In this document: positions 19,720 to 31,779 of the stretch, piece after piece
How the letters are laid out: every line of letters starts with the position of its first letter
How positions within the stretch are numbered: position 1 is the stretch's first letter
Assembly (NCBI RefSeq): GCF_910592395.1
Contig: NC_088323.1
Location: 9,488,001 to 9,552,000, forward strand
DNA from: Lineus longissimus
Lineage: Eukaryota > Nemertea > Pilidiophora > Heteronemertea > Lineidae
Length of the DNA stretch: 64,000 nt
Reading direction: 5' to 3'
Notes under the pieces: generated by a model
Told to the model about the DNA's origin: nothing
Seen by the model: only the letters and a program-made list of their open reading frames with translations
Database searches by the model: none
Made by a program: the position numbers and the translations under genes

Positions 19720-22700
19720 CACATGGTTGTGATTATTGATGGCTAACCATATTTCTTGGCATTTTTTGATGGGAACAGTAGTTTGATTCTTGACGCTTTT
19801 GGTCGAGTTTGAAAGTTGGTTGTCCAAACAATAATGATGATCAAGAAATTAACCGGTTAATATATTTAATTCTCTCATTTGATTTAACATACTAGCGGAT
19901 TTAATGTCACGTTTTGTAGCCGATCTTCACAAGTTCTAACTTCTGCTAGAGCGAAGTGACTTTTTTGATCTGTAAACGAAATTGTTATAGAATGATTGCT
20001 TAGGGTGAGTTTAGACAACTGCTATCAATCATGACATCATTTTATTGATGTCAATCTGTCATAGTTGGTTGATAAGGTTTAGAAATTTTGTTTAGAGTTA
20101 TCAGAATGGTATAGATTAGCGATACTAGTTTTAGACCGCAACTGACATCATATCATGTCAACAGTTACTGTTGTGAGAATGACATCAACAGAGGTTCCCT
20201 ACCCAGCCTTGTGTGTCAAGATGATTGAACACATAGTGCATAATGAATAATATTTCTATGAACATGGGATGAATGTATTAACCTATATTAACACAATATT
20301 GAACTTAGAAGGTATTTTAGAATTGAAAACAAGCGCGTGTTTTGACGGAATTTTAGCAATACTCCCCTCAGATCCAATTCATAAGCAGTTAGCCTCTTTC
20401 CTGAAAAAAGCCTCCAATGCCGGCGCTTCGTTGAGGTGGCTATATTGGCGGGTGAAAGGCCGACTTGATGTCGGCAACAATTCTTTTTTCCTACAACATT
20501 AGAGCTCGATCCGCTACAAGTTGCACTGATCAGGATAATGGTGAATTACGTAACCAGCATGTTTAGTCACCTCTCTGATCTGGCGTCCCTTACAGTTCTG
20601 CTGTGATTCAAATATCCAATAGATCGCGATGACATACTGCGGTTCTAACAAAACAGCGTTTAATTAATAACAACACAACTACTGTTTAGCGTCAATAATA
20701 TAATTTGGTAAGATTGATTCAAAGAAAACAATGCATGATCGGTGTGTGCTTATTTTGACATCGATTGCTTTTGGTCTCTACTATATGAGATCCTGATTAC
20801 ATGCGACAAAAAATACTCGTTTATGGTGGTCGTCGCAGGTAACTACGACAGGAATAAGTTATCGCTGCTCTCCGATTCTGGGCCAACATCCATACAAGGT
20901 TTGTGGAGAATTTTAAGATTTTATTCAATTTCATTCAATCTGAACATTTTCATGTGCCAATACCGTTGCATATTCCTCTGAGATTCTTAGTTGAAATTCT
21001 TTAGTTGAAATTACTAAAGGAATGCAATATATATTATCTCTATCGTCTTATAAGCTGTTTGATATATATATGTATGTGCGTATATATACATGTATGAGCT
21101 TCACAGGTGGGAATGTGACCGCACTGTTGCGAACGAGACTTACTGATAATAGATCTGCACATGTTTATTTGTCGGTGAATTCGGCAATGTTTTTACATTC
21201 AAATCTGCACTAGAGAGCAAAGAATAATCATCGCGCAGTGGTAGTAGTGTAATTGGGTGGCCCGCTCTCACTGCTTGGAATGGCCGCCATTGAATCTGAA
21301 TGTGCTGAAATCCCCAATCTGCGTAACTATTGGACATGTTCGACTCTTTTAATGTTTTTTCTATCAAAAAATTCAAACATGTTGTATATTGCGTTTCATG
21401 TCGTCGACCGAAATATTTTCTCCTTCTACTGAAACGAATCGATTTTTGGTGGTGTTATGTACTCGTAACGAATGAAACGCATCCGTATGATAAGGTTTCT
21501 TTGTGTACACAATGATTACAAGCGTGGTGATTCGGCCCTTAAACAGTTTTAATTGGTTCAAAACAGAAATAGAAATCAATGTTCACAGGATAAAAACAGG
21601 GTTACAGTAAAACATACTCGAAGATTTCTAGTTAATTGACACATTTACGGCATTTTTTTCAAGCATTCTTGTTGCATGCATTTATATAAACATCAGAAAT
21701 GCAACACACATGCAATGGAGCTGAAAGGGTAAATGCTGCCCGACGTTGAAAATTGTATATTTGTATGGTTGCAAATTGCGTAATCTCAGTAAAAATTATG
21801 CAAAATCCAGCGTCCAGCATCTAGATTCCAAAGTCTTGAGTCCAGGTTTTATCAACTACCGTGTCCAGAGCATCAGGAATGCTATCATATGCACTCAAAG
21901 CTGGATCATAGTAATTACCACTCGACCCGGTTTTACGCAATAATATGGTCCATGGAGGCCATGACCGTCAATAGAAGAGGATGCAAGCTGAAACCTCCGA
22001 ATAAAGCTTCATAATGGTAATAGCAGAGGTGTAACCATTGTGTAATGAAACCTGGACATCAGGGTGTGCAAACATCAAACTCAAAGACTTTGACAGGGAA
22101 GAATTAAGAAGCAAGCTGAAACCTCCGAATAACGCATTCTTTCCATTTCAATTCCCAACATCATGTATCCTGTAATAGAGCTGTAAGCAATAAAAGACCA
22201 GTGGTCGAACTCTTTCCACTAATTCTCTCTTGCTTACCAGGTCGAGGACAGAATCTCATTTGAATGACGGTCGCCCACTTTAAAAAAATAGTGTTTTTTA
22301 AACTAGTCGGTTATGCTTATCGCATGTGTAAATTCACCTAAAAGACATTGTGGAGTATGAAAAGTCATAAGAGACAATATATCAATGAATTACTTCATGA
22401 AAAAAAGTCGTGCGTACTAAGTGGAATGGTTCGATCTCTAGTCAAGCTTAGATGTATAGATTTGAACCAGATTCTACTTTGAGGAAGTTTCGCAATATTA
22501 ACATTATGAGCAATGATAACGGTCTGAAAACTTGTAGATCCCTCGGATCTGTGCAATATCAGCATCCCGTCATTATTCTGACGAAAGATCATAACCAGTG
22601 ATGATATGAATGAAATGTTCTTTAACAAATATTATTGAATATTTGCCAGCCATGATCTTGGTTGATGGTCTGAATAAGGTTGTTTAATACAATACATGCA

Positions 22701-22990
22701 AATGCAATTAACCCAGATACATGTACATGTAGATGTGTAGTCACAAAACGAGTTACTTGCATTAACTAAGATAAGCTGAGAGTTGCCTGTTATGAAAGCA
22801 TTTTTGATGAGATACAATTATGATGTGCTAAGTTTCATGGCCAATGAATTCTCCCAAGCATCCTAATATACTTTGAAAGATATTAGACAAAAACGTATGA
22901 TTATTAAACTGATCCATTTTGTCACCCGCATAATATCACAGCTTCAAAAAGCACATTTTAGAAATTAGATCAACATATTTACGTAAAAAA
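19720..22990. repeat. Y block, copy Y0
   Basis: About 3.3 kb shared, with gaps, with 32640-37010, 41440-46680, 53040-55910 and 62460-64000. Landmarks in order: ggtattttagaattg (20311), the tactattta-like heptad zone, gaccgcactgtt (21119), ccgctctcactgc (21262), tttatcaactaccg (21849), gcaagctgaaacctccg (21983 and 22113), ggtcgaggacagaatctcat (22240), and atacatgtacatgtagatg (22717). No long frame is kept between copies, so it is treated as non-coding duplicated DNA. Confidence 0.75.
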
Positions 22991-23233
22991 CTAAACTGTT
23001 TGCATTAAACATTGTGGGGGAGCTAACGGTATGCAGTTCATGGGATAAAAGTAAAGGTGAGGACTTTCCAACCGTCCTCGAAACTGTTAGAATTTATGAT
23101 TAAGAACTAATTTCTATATTCCGCTCTCAACGAGCCGATCAAACTATTTATATTTCTAAGTGCTTTGCTGCGGGTTTTTCTTAATCAGCAAATGAGGGTT
23201 TTAATTTGTTCACGCAGAATACGTGTCTTTTCT
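22991..23233 (-). other. 3' flank of array gene copy 1
   Basis: Downstream of the copy 1 stop codon on the - strand. It shares words with the flanks of copies 2 and 4 (for example gttgttcacgcag or its relatives). On - the sequence contains aattaaa about 45 bases after the stop, a possible weak polyadenylation signal. Confidence 0.35.
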
Positions 23234-24334
23234 TCACACCATAAATACTTTTGTGATCAACTGTTTACTATCACCGAATTTTGGCCAGGCGATTATTCTT
23301 TCATTTGCACCAAGAATAAGCATATGATGTGAGACAAACTTGGCACCTAAGGTCATCAATAACGTAGGTCTGGCATCTACATTAGATTGTTCAAGGCATT
23401 GTCCCAAATTTAACATAAAAAGAAATATAGCATGATGTTTAGTTTGAAACTTGTAGCTCTCCTTTGGGCTATAAACGATGTTGGTGACAAACTTCGACCG
23501 ATGAACCTCAACGACAAAGTATTTAGATCCCAAGAAGGACACAATTGGAGAGGCTCCAATTTTTCTGAAGAAATCATCACGAAAGATAATCGACGTGGAT
23601 GTGTTCTTCTCGTACGGTTTTTCTAAGATGGTGATGGAGTGCGTTCTGGCTGATGATTTAAAGAGATTATCATTTATATCACATTTTATATCTTCTAACA
23701 TGATGTTATCCATATTATGTGATTTACCTTTGTCATCTTCAGACATGAGAGAGTAACACCTCCCTTTTAGGCTTTTAACATACTTAAGTTTAAGAATGAA
23801 CCCTATGTTTACTATTTTGTACCAATCTAACCAAGATATAGACAGGACTTTTTCCAAGTTCTTGTGCTTCTGAAATTTGCATCGAAAGGTCAACTCCAAG
23901 AAAACATTGTCACCGCATGAAACCATTTTAAAATATTCGAACCTCGAATGTTTCGGACCGATCCTTTTCTTAAGTTCATCATACGGTAGAATCAACTCTC
24001 GGCAATTACCCTTACCATTCAAATCCATTTGAAATGCCCGAAATTTTTCATAAACTGATTTCCTTCCATGAGGAGTCCTTACACCTATGACATCATCGCC
24101 ATATTCGCCAGCAATGTATGTAAGTTCGTTGAAATGAAAACGAGATATCATTTTAAAATCTCCGCTTCTATCATCTTGGCTGAAGACGTAGACGTTACGG
24201 TGGGGACTCAAGGAGTAATGAAAAAGAGCCACTGTGACTATGACCCTTAACTTCGTGTGGTAAAAGACCGATTCCGTCCACGGTGGGAACTGACCATATA
24301 TCCTTATATCACGGTACGACCGATATTTGCCCCT
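23234..24334 (-). CDS. Array gene copy 1, exon 2: large unassigned domain, intact
   Basis: 366 codons, open. The acceptor on - reads gaactagcag directly before AGG GGC AAA TAT (RGKYRSYRDIRIYGQFPPW). The same motif ladder as copy 0 is kept, including FHFNELTYIAGEYGDD, ELILPYDELKKRIGP, FEYFKMVSCGDNVFLEL, SISWLDWYKIVN and ILGANERIIAWPKFG. Against copy 4 the first ~180 residues are almost the same, while the last ~180 have many replacements. Function is not known; with exon 1 it would form a protein of about 466 residues. Confidence 0.78.
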   Translation of the reverse strand, partial: RGKYRSYRDIRIYGQFPPWTESVFYHTKLRVIVTVALFHYSLSPHRNVYVFSQDDRSGDFKMISRFHFNELTYIAGEYGDDVIGVRTPHGRKSVYEKFRAFQMDLNGKGNCRELILPYDELKKRIGPKHSRFEYFKMVSCGDNVFLELTFRCKFQKHKNLEKVLSISWLDWYKIVNIGFILKLKYVKSLKGRCYSLMSEDDKGKSHNMDNIMLEDIKCDINDNLFKSSARTHSITILEKPYEKNTSTSIIFRDDFFRKIGASPIVSFLGSKYFVVEVHRSKFVTNIVYSPKESYKFQTKHHAIFLFMLNLGQCLEQSNVDARPTLLMTLGAKFVSHHMLILGANERIIAWPKFGDSKQLITKVFMV

Positions 24335-26392
24335 CTGCTAGTTCGACGTTTTGGTTGAAAGTTAAGATATAACATCTTCAGGTTATAATGGACTAATACG
24401 CTCAAGTTAAATGTATTACATAAATGTGAGAGATGGAAGGCTGCTGCTGTCTCGCTCTTGATTAAACAACCGTCATAAGTTATGCACGCATCTTGATTAT
24501 ATTAACTCATTATTAACGTATAATGCCCCTTTGAGATGCCCTGTGTATTATTGATGTTGTGCTCCATACTGACTCCCATCCCAACGGCCATGACAATTCA
24601 GCGGAATGTTCGAAAACTCCGGAATCTGAGGTATCCTTACGGAAGCAATATTTATAGCCAGCCTCCTAAAAACCATGCGCCTCCCTGTGAGATCTCGTGA
24701 TATTTTGGTGGTCGATCGCAACGCATCTCGCGCCTTGAAGCGAATGCCCAGTATGAATTGAGCCTGAACGTTCTAGAGATCTCGCGCCAGGCCCGAGTAA
24801 TAGGAGAGTATAAAGTAGCGTAAACAAGAATAACCAGACACTAGACGCGGTGTACGTACGTAAACTGCAACAAAACTGATGTGTAATAATCGTCTGCCAT
24901 ATTTTATCAAAAATCACATTCAGCGGCCATTTTCAGCCGAAGTATAGGCCAATGTGAGGATCGTTCGCTTCGGCCTAGCGCGAGATTAGGCACCATGCAG
25001 TACGAAAAAGAACGCTGTGACGCTTACTCCCGCTTAGTAATCGAACACGCTTTTAAACAGTAAATATGAGAACATCAATATTCAATATATGATAATTTGT
25101 TGTAAATTTGCGACGTTTTGTCTTCATTCTAAGACAGCCGATGTGGAATTGATCCTTCAAAAAATAATGCAGGTCATTTTTTCATGCATGTTGGCTTTTT
25201 CCTAAATGCTTCTTATTCTTTTCGTTTTAAACAATAATAAACATTTGTAATATTCTATAAGAATCAACGTGTTGATGTTAAATCATCGATACTCTTATAC
25301 TGTTTTTGTAGGCTGATTCCGCTAAATAGGCGCCAAGGCCTATTTATATTTATATTATGGTTTTGGATTTTTTATTTCCAATTTCAGATGAGCCCTCTGG
25401 GCTTTTGCACATTCCATTTCTCACTCCTACTTTATCCCCGAGGTTGAATTAAATTTTCAGTTATTTAGTACTAAATTCAGTTAATCGGCGAACGTTTTCA
25501 TAGCGATGTCCGTCTGCAGTAATTTTTTTTAAAATTCCAAATTCGATTAGTATAGAAGCATGATCAGATGGATACAACCAGTGGCGGATCGAGGCGGGGG
25601 CGTGGGGAGCGTACGCCTCGCCCCCTCTATTTTTCCATCAAATATGGAGGTAGAAATGTTCTTAAAATGCAAGGTAGATGCATTCATTTTCCTAGGGGAG
25701 GGCTATATACAAGGTCCCCGTTCGCGCTTCGCGCCTGCGGTGCGCGCAATGTTCAGGTTTCGCCATCACGCCCCAACGCCTTCACGCCATGGTAACGCCC
25801 CAACCCCTCCCTTTCTAACACTATGAACAGCAAATGTTGGAAATCTTTTGAAACCTCTTAAAATTCCGGATCGGCCCCTGTACAACGAACTCCACGACTG
25901 GGAATATGACTTTATTACATACGCGTAGTATGGAATTCAAAAGTAATTTTGTGCAGGTACACGTAAATTATCACTTTGGAATGTTTACCGACAATTCAGT
26001 TGAGTGGAAGTTATCCCCAGACGACTGAAATTCTACCTCAAAATTGAAGTGTAAGTTCACTTTACGACGTGAATATGAGCAAAATGGGTTTCTTTTTCAA
26101 CAGCGACATTCATGAAATTGGTACATAGTTTTTTAGATACATAGTTTTTTTTCCAGTTCGATTTCAGGTATCGTTCAACATTTAGTGCACACGATCCATC
26201 GCCGAGTCGAGCATATTCCTAAACTCTAATAGTACTCTTGATGGTTTTATTACCTCGAAGCATAGTGTTGATAGTTTCATACCATTCTGTGTTTTTCATA
26301 TGCAACGTATTGGCCAAGTGTATGAGACATAGGTCACACGATCGCCGAAGAAAATTCTAACAATGATGATATATAACTGAAATATTGGCTAC
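24335..26392 (-). other. Intron of array gene copy 1
   Basis: On - it begins gtagccaatatttcag and ends in gaactagcag, phase 0 at both borders. It contains a hAT-type MITE (25579-25878). The remainder is shared with the introns of copies 2 and 3 in order and orientation. No further exon recognised. Confidence 0.65.
25579..25878. mobile_element. hAT-type MITE in copy 1 intron
   Basis: Starts cagtggcggatcgaggcggg and ends near gatcggcccc. Flanking octamers gatacaac (25571-25578) and tgtacaac (25879-25886) match at 6 of 8 positions, as expected for an old 8-bp hAT target duplication. The same insertion is in copy 2, and copy 3 shows the empty site at 48681-48688. Internal GC-rich run of gcgcttcgcgcctgcg type. 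Confidence 0.78.
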
Positions 26393-26692
26393 CTGCTTTT
26401 TCCAAAGCTGATGTCTTGTTTTCCAGTCACGGCAATTCCAGCCCTTGGTAGCAGCATCTTTGTGCAGATGGCAGGTTCCTGTTTTATCATGGCCACCTTG
26501 GCCGTTCACGTAGGTGGTGGAAAAGGCAACACACCTCTGAGAATTCGAGCATGCTAAGCCACATCGAAGAATGGACTGAACTCGTAAGATTGCATAAGTT
26601 AAATTATTATCGGTTCCGTTAATGTGCATTGTCATGAAATGGAATGCAGAAAACACTAAACTTTTTGAAGCTGTGTCCATGTTGGTCAGCAT
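26393..26692 (-). CDS. Array gene copy 1, exon 1: PAN/apple-like domain, intact
   Basis: 100 codons from ATG at 26692 (MLTNMDTASKSLVFSAFHF), with an in-frame TAG a few codons upstream. The Cys pattern is kept: SILRCGLACSNSQRCVAFST, TCHLH, GWNC. The exon ends CTTTGGAAAAAGCAG before gtagcc, phase 0, matching the phase-0 acceptor of exon 2. PAN/apple assignment rests on the C-x3-C ... C-x-AFS ... C-x-L pattern and length. Confidence 0.7.
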
Positions 26693-26699
26693 GTGCAAT

Positions 26700-27050
26700 A
26701 ATCCCTATTTTTCATGAATTGCATTTCCACGGTCTACGAGAACTAAATCAATAGAGATCTCTATCGGACGACCTGCTTTCTCGAGATATCGATTGTGTCA
26801 TTGAAAATGATCTACATACAAAACTTTCCGTAGGAAATATTTAAGGACAATTAAAGACATATGACAACAGATCGTCCGGATTCGTAGCATTTCGTATTTC
26901 CCGCGTATGACGTCACTGATGTGGTGCGTGATTTCTGCGTTGTCGTAAAGTTCTGCATTCAATGAATTTCACAAAACAATTTATTTTATACTAACATCGG
27001 TTCAATATCATTTACCTATCATTGAAAGAAAAAGGATGATCTGATTTATT
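26700..27050 (-). promoter_or_regulatory. 5' flank of copy 1
   Basis: The first ~150 bases upstream of exon 1 are shared by all five copies (words gtagaccgtggaaatgc, cgagaaagcaggtcg, with variants). This is the conserved proximal upstream sequence. No core promoter motif is obvious, so the role is inferred from conservation alone. Confidence 0.35.
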
Positions 27051-27479
27051 GTTGTAAAATTGTCGTCTTTTACAGCACCTGGCAGTCAGTCGCACATACC
27101 TAAACACCCTCCCGCCCTGAGATGTAATTCAGGGATGATCACATAGGCGCTGGGGAAAAGGCAGTCAGTCCCCCTGGTAACACCTCACCAGCTGTTCTCT
27201 CTTCCCCTCGAGATCCTCTACTGCTTGATAATTTGTTAGCGAGCTGCAGGTCCCTGAGATATGAAAATAAGTTGTATGGGGAATTGAATGTGGCTCATTT
27301 CGTAACGAAAAGCGTTTTTGAACAAAGGATGCAAAAAAACTAGGCAAAAAACGCTAAGTTACGGTTGAAAGCTGCCATGGATATCTCTGAAACGGCCAAG
27401 ATTCCTTCAGAGTCACTTGGAGAGTCAGTTCGAATTTTACCGGTCGATGGAAGCACCTAACGGCGCCGTATGAGTCATA
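27051..27479. other. Non-coding, nothing recognised
   Basis: Sequence between the copy 1 flank and a transposon fragment. No frame or repeat recognised. Confidence 0.4.
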
Positions 27480-27499
27480 CATTATTGATGGAAGTTCGG

Positions 27500-27680
27500 G
27501 TACGCGTAAGCCCCCCCCCCTCCCCTCTATTATTTACAGACCAAATGATTTTTTTTCAAAATCTCATCGAACATGGAGGTAGAACTGATCTTGAAATGCA
27601 AGGAAAACGCATTTCAGAGCTTCTTGTTTTCAAATTTTCCTTGGGGAGGTCTATATACAAGGCCCCCGTAGAGCTGTAGA
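27500..27680. mobile_element. hAT-type MITE fragment
   Basis: Matches the middle of the MITE at 39495-39774 (words catcgaacatggaggtagaa, gaaatgcaaggaaaacgc, ctatatacaaggcccc). Both ends are missing. It directly joins the broken 3' end of the LINE that follows. Confidence 0.75.
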
Positions 27681-27689
27681 GGGTTGTTA

Positions 27690-28390
27690 AGAACCGAGCC
27701 AGCAAATGGCAAATGCCCTTTCCTGAGAAATAATTTGAAAAGTTTCACGAAATGGACCCGATCGAAGGCCTTGCTCGCATCAAGCATGACGCAGTAAAGA
27801 GGAGTATTATTTTGGGAGTAATAATTGACGGTCTCATCGAACACATTACTACAACTAGCAGTGCTCATTCCTTTTTTGAATCCATACTGGAGATCAGAAC
27901 TAACTAATGAGTCTTGATACTTTTCTATAATTATATAATCAAGTAATTTACCCAGAATACTGCTTTGGGTGATACCCCTATAGTTGTCAGATTTACTAAG
28001 GGATTTCCGGCTATTCTTTGGAATAGGAATTATAGTTGACTTCGTAAAGGCAACTGGACATGAACCATGGATCAGCATAGTATCTAACAACAAGGAAAAA
28101 TATACACAGAGTTTATCACTGGCATTCAGGTAATGACATGAGTTGAGACCAAAGATACTATCTTTCTTCCCTGATTTGAAGCACTTGAGACCGCGCCGCA
28201 CATCTTCAACAGAAATTAGGTGGTCGTATGCGCAGTGCCCGTTACAACACTTATGAGCAATAAAGTCATCAATATCTGATTTTTAAAAGTCTATCCATGT
28301 CAGCAGGGTTGTAGCAAGCAGAATTATAGAGGTCATGAAACTTCTGTGCAAACAAGTTACCAATTTCAACCTTCCCTGTTAGACCAGGAG
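27690..28390 (-). pseudogene. LINE reverse transcriptase, N-terminal part
   Basis: On - it reads FAFQLPRPPRAPGL, NLFAQKFHDLYNSACYNP, then CVYFSLLLDTMLIHGSCP, KSTIIPIPKNSRKSLSKSDN, YRGITQSSILGKLLDYII, DLQYGFKKGMSTASCSNVFD, and LDASKAFDRVHFVKLF, the first catalytic Asp block. It ends a few residues after LRKGHLPFAGSVL. The domain is broken before the F-YADD motif. The style (YRGI, QYGFKKG-ST, DASKAFDRV) suggests a CR1-superfamily clade; I cannot name it. Confidence 0.85.
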
Positions 28391-28538
28391 CCCGTGGGGG
28401 TCTGGGTAGCTGAAAAGCGAACCAATTCTCCATTGTGTAATTCCATATAAATGAACTGTGACATACCTACAACAGAATTACACAATGGAGAATTGGTTCG
28501 CTTTTCGATCAGCTACCCTGACCCCCCACGGGCTCCTG
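28384..28538. repeat. Fold-back duplication of about 60 bp inside the LINE
   Basis: Left arm 28384-28443 (ccaggagcccgtggggg...) and right arm 28475-28538 are inverted copies with one 4-base insertion (gatc) and a few changes. The loop is about 31 bases. The arms carry the LINE coding sequence FAFQLPRPPRAPG, so one arm is a duplicated piece of the element itself. Confidence 0.85.
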
Positions 28539-28813
28539 CTCTATGTCTTGTCGTCCATGTTATTTGGGCAATCAGAAGCCTTACCTTACCAGAAGCGTAG
28601 TTTTTTAACCTCTCTCCAAAAAACTTTATCATTTTTCTGGCCAAGTGATTCAGACTACTTGTTTGCAGAATTTTGCAACCTTTCATTCTTCACCTGTCTG
28701 ACTGCTAACCGGTATTTAGCCCTAGTACTTCGTCTGATATCAGCAATAAACCAGTTTTAGGCATACCATTGGCTTTCCAGAGACCGTGCCAAAGCAAGTC
28801 CCTATCTTTGAGC

Positions 28814-29790
28814 TCACGACATTATCATTCCAGCCTGCAATACCATTCCTATTGATACTAGTGCCATTTTGTTTTTTTGAGTACGAGGTATAGTGGCTGC
28901 TGCAGCATTAAGGCACGTTTCGATGATTGCGTCATGAAAGGTGTCTAACGCAGCGGCGTGATTTTGGCAAAAAGGGTCCTTGCATGTGAGGGCACAATAA
29001 GGGACTGGTATCCCATCAAGTAGGGTGTCCATGGTAAGCTTGTAGTTGACTAATGCGTCATCAGACGCTTTATCCCAGCAAAAAGTGCCAACAACTGGTT
29101 GTGACTCAGTTTGACCCACGATTTGGTTATCACTAGGGCCAACACCAACAGGAAAGTTAAAGGATATATGGAGACTGGAGTGATCCGAAAAATTATCAAC
29201 AGAATGCGTAACAGCATATGACGAGATATAATCCATCATATTTTCAGGCACAAAAAAGTTATCAATAAGCGACCTGGCACCCGTTATCTTACTTTCAAAA
29301 GTGAAGTCCACGTTAGCCTTCAAAGAGATCAAACCGCACAAGAATGATTCAGCTGTCAAAAAGTTTTGTAATTGTGTAGTGTTCAATGAATTAATTCGAG
29401 TAAAATCAGTATTAAGGTCACCACCAAAAATCACATACCTACAATTCACGGATTCCATCAACTGTACCAATTCATTTAATGCATCACGATATACCTGGGC
29501 CCGATCAGCATCATCAACCGGCATGTACACGTTAATCAGTATGATATCACCATCAAAAGATTCATAGTGCACAGAAACCGCACACGCCCTACGAGGGTGC
29601 AGACGAAATCAACGGGGGTCACTCGAGCCTTGATCCCTGAATAACATAAAATTGCCGAGCCCCCGTAGGGTCTCCCCTTTAGAAGGACATCAGCATCCAT
29701 GCCAGATATCCCATGTAAACTCACACGACAGCCTAAAGAACCTAATTCCTTTATCACAATGTCAACCTGCTGCAACCTCTTGATTTTTGC
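28814..29790 (-). pseudogene. LINE AP-type endonuclease
   Basis: The - strand shows the apurinic-like endonuclease that nicks target DNA for LINE integration: LLKGRPYGGSAIL, then after a frameshift near 29570 ESFDGDIILINVYMP, YVIFGGDLNTDF (metal-binding Asp/Asn), TGARSLIDNFFVP, and NFSDHSSLHISF (His/Asp). The N-terminal N-x-R-G segment is missing. A downstream linker contains CFCWDK-type and NAAAATIPR segments before a stop at about 28814. Confidence 0.88.
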
Positions 29791-30539
29791 AGAAAATATA
29801 TGTCTATATATTCATCAATATTGCTGAAATAGTTCCTTTAGTTTTCGTCAAATCAAACCACAAACAACTGCTGAGATGGTCCCTTAATATAATAAGCTAA
29901 ATTCTATTGACCCTTGAGAAAATCCCCGGTCTGCCGAAAGTGATGTGCATGCATTTTCTGCCCGCAGATACTTAGGGCACAAATAGGAGGTTTTGCATCC
30001 AATCAAAATTTGAAATAACATTCCCCGGCTACTTTAAAAGGGAGTATAAGACCATGAGGTTCAGGAGGTACATAAGGAGGAGTTCATACAGAAGACTCGC
30101 GTTCACTCCGCCGTCAACGCCAATGCGATTCTGAAGTACAGCGAAGTTTTCAATTTCTACTCTAACAATATCTAGTTCGAGACGGGGCATCAATCACCCT
30201 ACGACTGGGATTATAGATGTTATTTGATCATAATTGGTCTATCCTCTGGGATTGACATAACTGAGTATCCCGTAACGCGCAGGTCACTTAATAGTTCGGG
30301 TCATCAATGTCTATTGTTGGAGTAAAATTTACATCATCACTATTGTTAGAGTAAAAATTGACAATTTCGCTGGACTTAAAAAACATTTCAAATCAGGCCT
30401 GGGTGAGATGGCGAGCTATACGAGAAACTACTGTATGGTGCGTGAAGATGTTAAATGTACAGAATCATGGCAACCGCTTCATCAGTAAATGAAATAATTT
30501 CGGAAATGTATTATCAAAACGCGCAACGTGTTCTAAGTT
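29791..30539. other. Non-coding, nothing recognised
   Basis: Single-copy-looking AT-rich DNA. No frame with protein character. Confidence 0.4.
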
Positions 30540-31771
30540 GGTAGTTGATATAACTTGGAATCAGTGAAACCATGTAACCTGTGCTAAACCATGGAATAGT
30601 CAGTACTGAACCGTGGAATCAATGTGCAATTACCGCGTGAAATCGGGTGCGTTCCTTCCACAATTTGTACCCTTCCAACTGCCTATCTCGTCCCAGCTGA
30701 CTTAATTGATAGCAATTTGCCAGTAGTTCCAGAAACCACCTTTTTGTGGAGGATGACGTCATCGAATATCTGGGTTGAGCTGATTTCAATATACAATGTA
30801 ACTAGGGTTCCAGGACGTATGCTGAAGATGTCTATATTGTTAAAATAAAGGCTTCCCTTGTAAAAGAAATGGGAATTCTTGTATCCTTATTTATTAGCAG
30901 GCTCTTTGAAAGAATGGTGAAACAGTCCTCCGGGTAGGCCTAGTGACCGGCTAGTGACATCAGAGGTAGGCCTAGTCGGACCTTACCAAGCCTAGGTCAC
31001 TAGCCGGTCACTAGGCCTACCCGGAGGACATTTGGGTTTTTCCAAAATATGGAATATTAAAACGGATTTGCGACTAATTCCTAAGAATCATTTTGTATAT
31101 ATGATGCTCTGATTAAGCTTGGTAGATAGGACAAACATGCACTCGGGAATCACTAAAAAATGTGTCCGCTTAGAACTGGTGACATCACGAAAATATCTCT
31201 ACATCCCGATGTGTACATGAACATGTACGAAATCGCTCGCCGTGAAGGAATTCGTTCTCATTTTTCATCTCCAAACCCGGCTAAAACCTTCGGTAATAAA
31301 TCTTCTTATACGTTTCTTGTCATGCTTAAGATTATGTACGGATAAGTGGCAGCCGGTTCTGCATGGTGTCGTCAATCTTCTCTGTATCACCCTGTATGAT
31401 CACACCGCTCCATAGTTCAATTAGGCCCCGTGTGGTAGCGTAGTAAGCGGAACGCTGATTGGTGCATATTTTGGGTGTGTGGTGGGCGTGTCGTGACGTG
31501 CATGCCCATATTTGGGAGATCAGTAATGTACACTGGAGGCGAGGTATGACTGGGTTATTCTAAAATATAGATTGTTGAATCGGAAATGCGACTGATTTCT
31601 AAACTACCGTCTAATTCCGATCTGATCATGTAAAAATAAGCTCCAAATATTGATTCGTAACCACCTTAGGTTCCAATGGCATTATTTAATGTTTTTATGC
31701 ATTTTTAGGACTGATTCCATGGTTTAGCACAGGTTACATGGTTTCACTGATTCCAAGTTTTATCAACTACC
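30540..31771. repeat. 1.2-kb segment bounded by 58-bp inverted repeats
   Basis: 30540-30597 and 31714-31771 are inverted copies with one mismatch (core ggaatcagtgaaaccatgta). Between them lie a 34-bp perfect hairpin (30925-31029) and a diverged direct repeat (31033-31090 and 31553-31600). No transposase frame. It could be a non-autonomous DNA transposon; I could not find a convincing target duplication. Confidence 0.65.
30925..31029. repeat. Perfect 34-bp hairpin with 37-base loop
   Basis: Arm 30925-30958 begins gtcctccgggtaggcctagt and is exactly complementary to 30996-31029. The loop contains another taggcctag-like word. The perfection of the arms against older surroundings suggests recent origin. 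Confidence 0.9.
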
Positions 31772-31779
31772 GTTCTAAG

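Larger units (their letters stand above)
27690..29790 (-). mobile_element. LINE fragment of the Jockey/CR1/L2 group with endonuclease and partial RT
   Basis: About 2.1 kb, truncated at both ends. On - the order is AP endonuclease, linker, start of reverse transcriptase. The 3' part with the catalytic YADD region is gone; the break abuts a MITE fragment. A fold-back duplication sits between the two domains (28384-28538). Confidence 0.85.

Noticed and set aside
21140-21376. Short frames around gaccgcactgtt in the Y blocks (TALLRTRL--NRSAHVYL)
   Set aside because: The frame is partly kept in Y0, Y1, Y2 and Y3, but ends differ, frameshifts are frequent and no family is recognised; simple DNA homology explains it.
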